Assembly (NCBI RefSeq): GCF_001949145.1
Contig: NW_019091356.1
Location: forward strand, 1,845,833-1,893,442
Length of the DNA: 47,610 bases
Reading direction: 5' to 3'
Origin: Acanthaster planci
Lineage: Eukaryota > Echinodermata > Asteroidea > Valvatida > Acanthasteridae
This document shows positions 22,101-34,100 of the stretch, one piece after another; the first letter of the stretch is position 1; each line of letters begins with the position of its first letter. The notes under the pieces are model-generated. The model had not been told where the DNA came from. It ran no database searches and saw only the letters and a list, made by a program, of their open reading frames with translations. A program made the position numbers and the translations under genes.

Positions 22101-25100
22101 CTCACTCCTGGCAATGGGGTCAGGGAGGCAGGGGGTGTGAGAGTTGGTCCACGAGTCATCGGGTGATCTGCCATGGAGGAATCCAGCAAGGGCCTTGTAA
22201 TTTCCAAACGCAAACGGTTGCCGCGCATTGTCACAAGATAAGCGTCAGACAATGCTTTTAGTGAACATCGTCACAAGGGCATACAGTCACTGGACCAGTC
22301 ACAAGTAACAGGGTCAAACCTGAAGAAAGAATGGTTTTGTTACAGTTCGTTTGCGTAGCTTGTCACTTGAATTTGGGAGTCAGGTTGGCAAGGTAGTTCT
22401 TTCCTCACCTTCCACCTCTGTGGTCCCCGGGTTCGATTCCCGGCCCGGTCCACATGTGGATTGGGTTTTCAGTCCCTACCTGACTCCGTGGGTTTTACCC
22501 AGAATATTCCTCTGGGGTTTTCCTCCCACCTCTAAAACTTTAACTGCTTCTCACTGTCTCTACATTTGATGTTGGTGAATGTGGGTCGTTTGGCGGCTGC
22601 CCGAGGCGCCCTTGTATGCCATCATCTCAGCCATGTTTAAATGTATTCATTGTACAGCGCATTTGAACATATCTCTATGAAATTTGCACTTTATAAATGA
22701 ATTATTGTTATAATTAATTTGGACAAGAGGCCCTGTGCTGGTCTTGTGAGGTTTTGTCATGGTCTGAAGAAGTCTCGTCTACAATTCTGGTTTCAGAAGC
22801 TGAAGTTCCACACGAAGTGCCAAAATGTTTGTCCTAAGGGCTTATCTTTGACAGAACGATGTCATGAAATACACTGCATACTCACTGCTTTTGAAAAGCT
22901 AGTGAGAAAATGAAGTAGTAACAGTGAGTACCATTCTATAGAGAGCATAACTCCAAGACACTAAATTAGGGCACTGGACAAATATTCCTGTGCAGTAATC
23001 CCAGCCCCACATGTCCAGCTCAAAAGCATGGATGGTTTTTCTGCTTGACAAACCAGCAGACAGGAGGTCCTGCGTTCCAAACTTTTTCCTGGCATGTGCA
23101 AGCTTCGTGCAATTTTCCTGACAAGCTCTAAAAAATCACTTGCACATCACTTGTGATTTTTTTACCTTTCCCGTGTATCAAAGAAAAAATACAAAGTAAC
23201 ACCGTCGCATTAAAAGGAGTCGATTTGAGGGTGATATGGACGGAATGAACAGGGAAGAGGAGGGTCAAAGTCATTGGACATGGGGATCAAAATATCAAGC
23301 CATCTCAATGAGCATCATGTTTTGTTGATCGGAAGAGGGCATTCAAAAGTTTAATGAGGCATAAAAATTGTTAGGAATAGCACTTACCACACGGTGGTAT
23401 AGGAACACGAGATTCGTTCAGGAACGTGTCCACCACTGGCTGTGGAAGTCCTGGAATGTGAACTGTCAGTTGGATCTGGGAAAACAAAAGGACCAAGCGT
23501 GAGTTAAAACACTCGCATGTGGTATTAATAAAAATGAAACTTTGGCTGGTGGCTACTATGAGGTATTAGAATTATTATTGCTGGATCGCTGAGTATAAGT
23601 TTGTCATGTGGTTGCACATGCAAGTCTACATATGCCCTTCCCTCCCAAAATGGTTCAAAATCCACAATTTGTCAGTAAGTTGGGGATTCACAATCTGGGT
23701 TTCTGCCATGCTGCTGGCAACAAAGTCTTAACCACTTGCCACCGGGTTTCCAGTAACGGACACGTATGCATTATACGCATGGCCGGGGTCTCCGAAATCG
23801 GACAAAGGGAACTGGGCCTTGTAACAAAAGATGGTACTCGGAACAAAAGACTAGGCTGCTGGGCATTACCAATATTTTTTCACTCTCAATAGTGGCGATA
23901 ATCCAGCCTTGTTTTGAAACAGTATACCACGGTTTGGGGCATTCAGTGCGAGCGGATTACCACCGGGGACAAAAGCACTCTACCACAGCAGCGATGAGCC
24001 ACACAGCACCGCAGCATGTTAATCTGGCTCCTATTGAAAAGAGGTCAGCAGTGCACTGTGCCAGGTTCACAAACAAAAGAAAGTTACATAACACCGCACA
24101 ATCTAGGTTCTTTTTACAAGGCTGCAGGCCTGGCTGAAATACTTGGGGGTCATAGATTTTGGCCGTCAGATTACAGGTTGACACACAGCAGAGAAAAACA
24201 GAACCCAAACAAGGCCCACTTCCCAATGTCACAGGCCAAAATTTCTGCATCTGGATCCCAAACGTATTAGGAAAAGACAGAGCAGAGGTATGGCCGTCTC
24301 CACAGGAAAAATGATCTTACCGTGGTTAGGAAGTAATCGATGTCCTCTGTGAAGGGATCCATTATGACGGTAATATTGGCTTGGACTCCCTCAGGCAGAG
24401 TAATGCCGTCCCCTTCTGTTTTGCGAGGGAAGATTTCATGAATGGGTTACAGAATGTTTTCTTGCCAGGAACGACAGCCCAGGAGCCCACTGTTAGAGGC
24501 AACTGGGTTACACATGGGGACAGGCCCTGTCCGTGTCTGGCGCTTGAGGTCTGCTTCCCAAGTTACAACCTCCGTAACTCTGCAAAACCTGCATGAACCG
24601 TGACGATGTCAAACACCAAGGGATTCTTCAACTTGTGTATCGGCTTGGACTTCTTTGTTCCATTCTAGCAATTCTGGAATTCTGACTTAAATTTGCTGCC
24701 AAGCAAAGCTATGAATAATGGCCATATGAAATGTACATGGTCTGAACTGAGGATGAATGTAAGAAATAAGGGCATCGCAAGGGGACGGGGGTGAGGCAAA
24801 GAGAGGTACTCGATTTCATCTTGAGGAAAAAAAAAATTATAAAAGAAAAAAAGGGGAGAAAAGCCAAAATAGAAAAGATGCAAGGGGATGCACATCACCC
24901 AATTGCTCCATCATTCTAGAACTTGACACCCTCCCACTGTTAACTGTTTATCAATTCTTAGCGATGCCCATATTAAGAACTGTTGTGTTCTAACTCAAAC
25001 CATATTACCATATGGAAGAGCAAAATAATGGGTAACCACCAATCATTATCTGAAGTGTGAATCAAGAAGGGACAGAATAAATCTGTGATTTGTTTAGCGC

Positions 25101-28100
25101 CTGTAAAGGCATCCAAACTTACAGAATTGTCAGATTTGAGAAACTCACCAACAGGGACGGTCTCCGAACGGACGAATGGATGGGACCAGATATCCCGGCC
25201 ATTTCTTTGAATGGTAATGGTGTATGAAATGGGTTCAGTGCAGCTGTCTAGCACTGATACTGCTGTGATTTCAAAAGACTTGTGGGCAGAAAAAAAAAGA
25301 ACAAAGAGAGATTTTAGCTTGAGGCATGGATGCAATCAACTGCATGCATATGGCAAATAATCCTGGTTGGAATACAGAAGTCTTTCATCAAAAAAGTTGC
25401 GATTTCTTGTTCCCAGATTTGACTTTAGAGTAATGCATGGCTGACTGATGGACACAGCCAAATTACAATTCTGAATTCCACATTAACATCGCACCTGTGT
25501 AGACCAATACTTCAGTCCAATTAATGGACAACATCGCATGACCACAGCAAGTGATTCTTCCCAAAGTGTGCATCTCCTTAAACCGCAAGAGACATTATTT
25601 GAGAATTCTTCAACTGGCTTTCTGGAACAACTTACGACAGGACCGATGCCGATTGCTCCAGTGCATCTGAAACCCTTGCAGTCATCATCCTTCACGCACT
25701 GAAAATCGTGAGGTGGGTTCAGTCCAATGACAAGTTCTTGCATCCGTCGGCACTGCAAGCTTTGTTGGCCTATGATTACAAAAAAGGACTCTGTTGGACA
25801 CCAAAGCTACATCCCTTAGTCGTAATGGTTAAAAAAAAACCAGCCTGTAACTAGTTTCCAAAAGTAACGGCCCTGGGCACGTAATACAAAATGCTACAAA
25901 GTTGCCGAGCCAAAGTACCCACGAGCTAGCAATAAAGAAATATACCAGAATTGACATCCACACACAAAGATGTTACAAGTTTTGTGCACATTCTGCTGAA
26001 AAACAGTCGAGCTTTCCCAACATGCTGACGCACTAGGCACCATGCCCTTCTCCCAACAGCATCGGCATCTACATTGATCTCGGGTCCACTAGATCGCCAC
26101 ATTGTGAGATGACCAATTAAGCACACACCCGTAGAACATCTGACCTTTAGGATATTGCTCCTATAGATAACAAAGCACCCTTTCTACCAGTATTCAATCA
26201 GCCAACTATGACCTTTGACCTTCCAACCCAACCTCATCTAAATTCTTACCTGGGGCTTGGGTGGAGCAAGGCGGTGTTCTGATGAGTGTCGGAGATAAAA
26301 TGGGAATCTCAAATAAAGGGAACCCATTGGCCAGGAGCACAAGCTTCAGCTAAGGAGGGAAAACGTCGCTCAACCAATAAAATGTCCCATAAAGGCAACA
26401 CCAGGTGCCTGAACTGCAAAGGAATCTTCTATTTTATTCACTAATAAATTTACTGACACCATTAGGCTGCAGTGGCACCAGATTCCAACATGTACTCCTA
26501 CACATGGAAAGCACACACGTATACATGTAGTTTGGAAAGTTAGAATGCAATAACGCCAGACTGGGCATGGACCAGTGGCGTCTGCATAACCTGTGTGCCA
26601 GTGTGCTGCCACCACGGCGATGACTTTAAAAAAAAACCTCTGATTTCACCGTTAGTCTATCTGGGAAGAACAATTCTACCGGTGCATGGCCAGCCTGTAA
26701 TTAAATTTTAACCATTTAAGGTTCCCCAATCCACACCAATCAAGAGACATGATTGACATGGCAGCAAGCCACTTTTTTCAAGTCATAGTCAATGCAACTC
26801 CAAGTCACAAAGATAGAAACTGGAGTCAATGGCTCTAGGATATACAATACACTCTACTTAACATATTTAGCAGGTGAAGGGTTGAAGACATGAGGTATGT
26901 GACACGCTCCTACCACCTGCCATTGGTGATGTGCTCCCACAAAGGGCTCTTGATTCTTATCGGTGAATCAGTGCAAGCGTGCCTGCATTCCTGATGCTCA
27001 CTTTTGTTGCAAAGTTTCTGAAACAGAGTGCACGTCCAGCACTTTCTCTGTCAGTGATGATCAATGCCATGTTTCAGTTTGAAACCTTAAAGATAAAGCA
27101 TACTTACCCCAATTTGGAAGCCTTCTGAGACCTTCTCAAACTGCACCTGGATGCCTACATTTAGGTCAATGAACGCCTGGTCGTACTGTAATCCTGACAG
27201 CCAAAGATAAGAATGGTTGATCAATAACACTCAAGGCAACATCTTCAATGGAAAATGGCAGGGCTAACGTTTGAGCATTAAAATAACTCTGAACAAAAAA
27301 ATTGCTGATATTGAGATCCTTGGAAATTGGGGCTGACCGATTTCAAGCTGTCGTATCTGCAATATCTCAACAAATCTTCCTCAATTGAATTGCCAAGTCT
27401 ACATGTACTGGCCATGAATACCAGTTTTTGGAGACAAACATCCCACAAGAGTTTGAAATGGCCTGTGAAATACCGTACATACATATCAATCCAATATACA
27501 TGGACCAGTAGATGTACATGTACATGTGCACACTTCCTGACCAACCTGGGATGGTGTAGGTATCCCCGTGGGTGACGGTTTCCTGGATGTAGGGCAAGTT
27601 GGTGTCCGGGTCCTGAACCAGAAGGAACATCTGGGGCGGATCATCGCAAGGGTGCAGCTTGACCCTCAGCTCATTTCTCTGACCCTGCATCGCAAACAGC
27701 CAACAGAAAAATGCTGGCTTCAGGAATCTCATCGAGATTCATTATTTCACAACAACAAACAAACAAACAAACAAACACCCCAACAAACAAACAAACAAAC
27801 AAAATGAATCTACAGCACAGTGACAAAGAAAAAACTATCAGAGCAAAGATCAAGCATTGGTATGGAGGCCGCTTCCTTGAAAGTAGAAGCTCGTTGGGAG
27901 GGCTTTTGGTGAAACTTGAAAAAAAGAAGGACTGGTATTGTTCAATTGTTAAGTGTGCTGTGCTAATTAAGTACAAATAAGGAAATATTCCATTTCAGGA
28001 GAAAGCGCTTATAGCGATGAGTTGAAAGACAATACAGGCCGATACATAGTCCAGACACACAAACAGGCTGACGGACCACCAGTTGCAGACAGACTGGTAG

Positions 28101-31100
28101 CTGGACCAACAGACACAAATAAACAATAAAGCAAGTATGGACGGGTGTCAGCCAAACTGGTAGTAGAAATGAATACAGGGCGGTTGGAGAGAGAAAAAAC
28201 AAAGCAAACTGGAAGGAATAAGAAGCTATGTCACAAACTGGGCGCTAAGAAACTGCTAAGAACAAATCAGCGAGGCAGACAACGGTTGTGAAAAAAAAAT
28301 GGCACCTCTAGTTTTGTGCCGAAAACGTGCACAGCACAGAGGATGAACTCTTCGAAAACTTTGCTCGAACAAAAAAGAGCACTCACTCAGAGTCTTTTTC
28401 AAACACAGAGGCAGACACCCTTGGATATGACCACAAAGCATTTTCAGAGCCTCTTTAAAGCATATAGCACATACTAGTACATGTTAATCAACAGCGATTT
28501 TCTCAACCACGACAACAATAAATCTTTGGCCAATTCGGCAGAAGTGGCAGAGAACGTACACGTACACGTGCCAAAGGTCACCTTCCCCACCCCCCCCCTT
28601 TCCCCTGTCCCACAAACCAGGCTTCCCAAACAGAATGTGCACAAATTCTTTCACTTTCCCGGCTGGGAAGTTTGTTGAACTCTCCAGGGTCACAGGCAAG
28701 TGATACACTTTGAGAGTTTGTACTCGGCTCAACACCAAAGATTTTCACCACACTCAAGGGTAACATGAGTCTGAGGGCATTTCTTTTCAACATTTAGCCC
28801 TCCATTTCGTCGCTCCAGTCAACATGTATGGCTTTTCAAAAACCCAAATCAGAACATGCAACTTCCAAATCTCAGCTGCCAAAAAAAATGTCTAACGCTG
28901 TGACTTGAACACATTTTTGCCAGGAGGGGCTTTTAAGCAGATACCAAGTTACGCAAATATGTGTATTAAAATAAAAGTAAGGGATTTTTTTGGTATCTAC
29001 TCCAGCATCCCCATTCAAAAATCTCCCCCTTCCCTATCCTAAAAACTTGGATTGTTCTGGCCCTTTCTGTCACAAATGAAAGTGAAGATCCAATTGAAAC
29101 AACTGAAACTAAGTTTCTGCTTTCAACAGGAAGTCTACATGTACATTATATCAAAGGCAGTTCACTTCAACTTTTAACAGTAATCCACTTTTCAAGTGGC
29201 TCACAATTAAGGGGCTTTCATGTAGGTAATACTTTTTTTCTTTTGACAAGAAATTGTGGTATGCACTTGTGTAACTGGGTGCTTTGGTTGTTTTCTTTTT
29301 CTTTTTTTCATTTCAATACGAGCGATTCACAATAGTGCGCAACCAAGAGTTTGCAACGTGTTGGCCAATCACAATGCGTGAAATTTGTCGACCCAATGTG
29401 CGTTTGGAAAGGGTCGACAACTTTCACACGTTATGATTGGCCAACGTGTTGCAAACTCTTGGTGGCGTACTATTGTGAATCGCCCGTACTGATAATGCTG
29501 ATGCTAATATTACTTCCAGTACTGGATATTATCCCTTTGGCCTTGGCAGTCAACTAACTACATGCATGTATAGAAATTCCATTATCTAACTGGTTTGTCA
29601 ACTTCTAAACTTGGTGAGCTCATATCAACTACACCCACCTTCAAGCCATCGTTGTATACACACTATATGTAATTTATGCAGAAACAAAATGGTTCAATCG
29701 CAGGGAATCAGTGCCTGTCAAAAATCAGGCCAAGAGGAATCAAACACTGGCTTGGTTGCTCAAAGGCCGAACAAAAAAAATACTTTGGTTATCATCCACG
29801 TCCGCGTGACTTTTGCTGGCGGTCTCAATTTTATTTTTTTGGCTTTTATTAACCCTCCTTCTGTTTTAACCGTCAAAAACAGTAAAAAATGCCTTCCACT
29901 TGATTTCCCCAGTGCACAGACACATATGGGAAATTTGACTGATTTTGACTGATATGACAACTGTGTCAAGAATGCATCTCAGCATAGGAGGGTTAACCCT
30001 AACAGTCCTCAGTCCTCCAACAGGTGAAGGATTGAGGACTGTTAGGGTTAATCTGAAAAAGTGAAAATAGCATTTAAATACCCATTGGCCACCAATTCAT
30101 TACAAAAAAAACCCAGTAAACAGCAGGCTTGTACAAAAGAAGACCTACATGTACTAATAACTGTTCAATTAAACTCCATTGCCTTCCCTCGCCTGTCATC
30201 AAATGGGTCCTATTTGTCTCACCTGCAACAAGAGGAAGCAAGTGAAACCGTCACAGTCCGCACTTCGGGTACAGTTGATTCTACCTTGGAGATCCCCCAG
30301 CTGCGACTGGGCTTGGTTGATCTGCTGCACAGCCTCATCTAACGTGTCGCATTCTGGCTGGTATGTGGCTTCTGAGGCTGGAAAAACCATGTGAACACGT
30401 TCACAGTCAACGCCTTGGACAGTGCATGGTCAAAATCGAGGGCTCGTTGGTGCGCAAATTTTGCTGAGAGTTCACAATGCTCCAAGTTTTCCCTTGTAGG
30501 AATACCGGTTGACCACGTAAACATGCTGTCATGCCAAAATATGTGTGCAGTAGGTAGCTAGCCCAAAAGGCATGTGATGTAATGTACCGTACATCTTGTG
30601 TAGACAAAAGAGGCCCACATCATAGAGTGTGGAACCTCATGTGAATAAGCCTGGTCCACGCAAGCTTACCCCCTTTCTGGAAAACAGATTTACAGGCAGT
30701 TTTTGGATTAGGGTTATTTGTAGAGGGAAGAGGGACAGCCAAGCAAACCACCAACCAAAAAAATCCAGCTTAAACAGTGTCCAAAGTGCAAGAAATATGA
30801 GCATTTTCACCAAGTTTTCTTAACTGCAAGAAAACGAAGGAATGCCCACATTTGCCTGTGCCTGGATCTTTAATAAGCAAAGAAAGTTGCCTAAGCAGTG
30901 CATCATCCACTGACGTACATTTACAAGTAGCTCATATGATAGCAGCCTAAAGTCGGTATACATGTAATAAATTGATTTAGGACGAAATTGGAATAGTTCT
31001 TAACGACAACGTTCAAAAAAGATTTCGGCTCCACAAATGTGAACAGATTTCAAACAAGTCCATGTGGCTCGGAGAATATATACGTTGTACATGTACATGT

Positions 31101-34100
31101 AGGCCTATGTACTCGACAGACAAAACAAGACAAACACTCAAACTAGTGCACAGAACATATAATCAGAACACTTAATAGCAAATTTCCTGTCTTAAAGGTT
31201 TGCTTAATAGTCCTTTTTTCATATTTGAGGGATTCTTAGTGGAGGTGAACACTTTCGTGTAATAATGCTGTGTGGAACGTACCACACAAAAACTTCCTCG
31301 GTGTCAATCATTCGAGTTGACCTTCTGAAAGCATTTAGGAAACAGGAAATTTCATGTTTCTTTTCTGTAACCATTTCAAAATAAGGAAATTTACACATCA
31401 TGCGCATTGTACATGTTCACCTACAATGTACACATTTTCAGAAATTTGACTATGATAAAGCATTTCTGTTTACTGTCCAACAAATTAATGATGACCAGCA
31501 ACAAATGCTTTCAACAAAGTCCACATGCATGTGCACACATCAACAAACAATAAACTGAGCGAGATTAGCCCAGATTTTACAAACATTTACAGAACAAATG
31601 CTGGCTAGGAACGGGGAGTAACGTTTCAATGGACCTCTAAGCTGATGACGCCACACTTCGTTTGCGCGTGTGCATTCCTACTGTGCTCAGTGGTCCATGG
31701 GCCCTAGCGCTGGCTCCATAGAAAACTGAACATCCAGATTCCGATTCATATTAGTCATGTAAATTCAAAACAGACATGAAATCCTTGTCCTGGTGTAAAA
31801 ACAATAAACTGCGAGCAAAAAAAACAGGGACATTCATGCTCATGAAAGTGAGCTGTAATCAGAGCAGCCAGCAAACCATAAAATATCAGTATGTGCATGT
31901 ACATCTGGCAGCCATGCCAGCCTTCTTTATTTGGCCAACATCGCCGCCTAAAAAATTCAAATGAAAAACTGTGCACTCACACGCCCCGGGTACAACATCG
32001 CCATGGCGACCTTACAGCACACACATACAGGTCAGGTACATGTACATCATTGCCTAATTTGCTTCTGGCCCTTTTCGTCATGTATTTATCTTTGTCTGCT
32101 CGGGGTTATTTACCTTCATGTTCAACTGAATTGAACCTTTCTGCTGCTTTTTTTGTTTGTGTTGGTTTTCTCAGGAGAGGGGGGTTGTTCGTAGCTGTCA
32201 ATTTTACAAACTGCCCATGTGCATTTTTGAAATGAGGTAAAACCTACGTTATTCCAAAATTTTCACTTTAAAAAACTCCATCGGGTAAAAGACAGGCTTA
32301 CAAATGCCTTCATCTGTATAATTAACTCCCGTTCATTTACTACAGGGCACGTTCAAGTTATTTTGCTGCAATCTGGTATGAGACATCCAAAAATCTTCGT
32401 CACACTAACAGAATGCTTACATGTAAGTCCGCGTCTAGTTTTATATGAAGACAGTGATTCTGATACACTTGACACTAGTGTTGAGTTGAAAGGTACCGTT
32501 CACAACCCAGACATGCAATAAAACCCAGACATATTCTGCTGGTGGCAAGAGGATTTAGTGTTGTGCTGTCCTGTGCGCTACCAAATAAATATCTTTGATT
32601 TGGTCCGCAGTCAGCAGAACAAACGACATTGTGCACACTTTTATTTAGTCAAACATGCAAAGGGCTGCAGCAACTGGGCCTGAATCAACTGGAGCACAGA
32701 AATACTACGACACGTGATATTATCATGCTTGGTCACAATGACTTCACTTCTCCCGTGGTGCAGTATTACTGCACATTTCATTTGCATGTAGATCATGTGG
32801 AACTGGGGGTTCCATGTTCATGTACATTATGCACATGTACATGTACACGAGTAGCTGCGTGTAGGCTATCAGTGATGCAAGAGCACTAGCTGTACTTCAT
32901 CAATCAGCGATGGACTGAAGAGCAAATTGTTAACGAGGTTAAAATCTGGGAAGTCTTCCTGTAGGTGCGTGCCGCACATAGCTCTCAACATGATTTGGCA
33001 CAGTGCCAGGACTCAGGCAGGTTGATTACATGTAGGTCATGCTTCCCCTCTTTGTTCTCTGTTTGCATGGACTTTGCAAAGGAGGGGGAATACCAGAGGG
33101 GCACTTGTCGCCCTCAACCCCCCCTTCTAAAAAGGGGACCCCCCAAAAAAGCCAGGAATAAGGCAAAACTGGAGGCAAAGGGGGTCGAAAATCACTACTT
33201 TGCTTGAAAAAAGTCTTGGAAATGACCCCTTCTACCATAACAGTTTGTGAGTTTGCTGGTGATAAATGCTTCACAGTCATCCTTCCCCCGGGATAAAATC
33301 CTGGCAACCGCCCATGCACATATGGACACACACAAAAAAGTCAGAGAAGCAGTCTTCCATGACTGCCTTGTGAATATGTACATGTACATGACACCTGTTC
33401 TAATGAATCATTCGGATTCCAGTTTGTCTGGCAAAAGCCCTACAGTGGGGCTTCCAGGAAATGACGAGGCAACCTTGTACGTGCATTTTAAGTCAAAACA
33501 GTACACCAACATCTCCATGTACTTCCCTCCTGACTAGCGAGACAAGATAGTTAACTTTATTTCTGCAGTTTTTACAGTTTTCCTGGAATAATCAGTCACT
33601 GCACTTAAACCTGGCGCACGTACTTTGCCTCTGCTATTCAACCCCTTTCTCAAAAACTCTTGAGCATAATTGTTATACGTGTACACGTAGGTCCCTGTGT
33701 AATCATCAGAGCAAATTATCTAATGAAGAGATCTGTCAGGGGAGCTCAGAAACAAATCTTTGAAATTTTTATACAGAAAACATCCAGAGCGCGACACTTG
33801 TCAAGGTACTGTATCAGTATGATATTCTGCCCCAGGATGTGGCACGCCCATTCACTGAAGTTGACTTGTCTCTACTCCTGCGCTTTCCTGCATTCTACAA
33901 ATTTCTTGTGGGATACAAATTACAATTTTCGGCTCTTATCAAGAGTCCACAGGATCTAGATCTCATCGCTGCAGAGCATGAGGCTCGTAGTTTTCCATTT
34001 TGTTGTTGATGGCTGCATTTTAGTTTGGAATTTCTGACTGCAAAGGAAATACTGGAATATTCAGCCCAGCTTGGCTGTAACTGAAATTTTTTTTTTTCAT

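Larger units (their letters stand above)
27685..30222 (-). other. Gene 3 intron 2
   Basis: The 2.5-kb intron holds the AAAC microsatellite, the second palindromic MITE copy (29318-29487), a repeat partner (29862-29997) and a hairpin (29993-30051). No coding sequence is recognised. Confidence 0.6.

Noticed and set aside
22351-22569. ORF inside the SINE
   Set aside because: The sequence is explained by a tRNA-derived SINE with a B box and tail; no protein is expected.
27663-27807. ORFs rich in NKQTNKQT / VCLFVCLF
   Set aside because: They are translations of the AAAC microsatellite.
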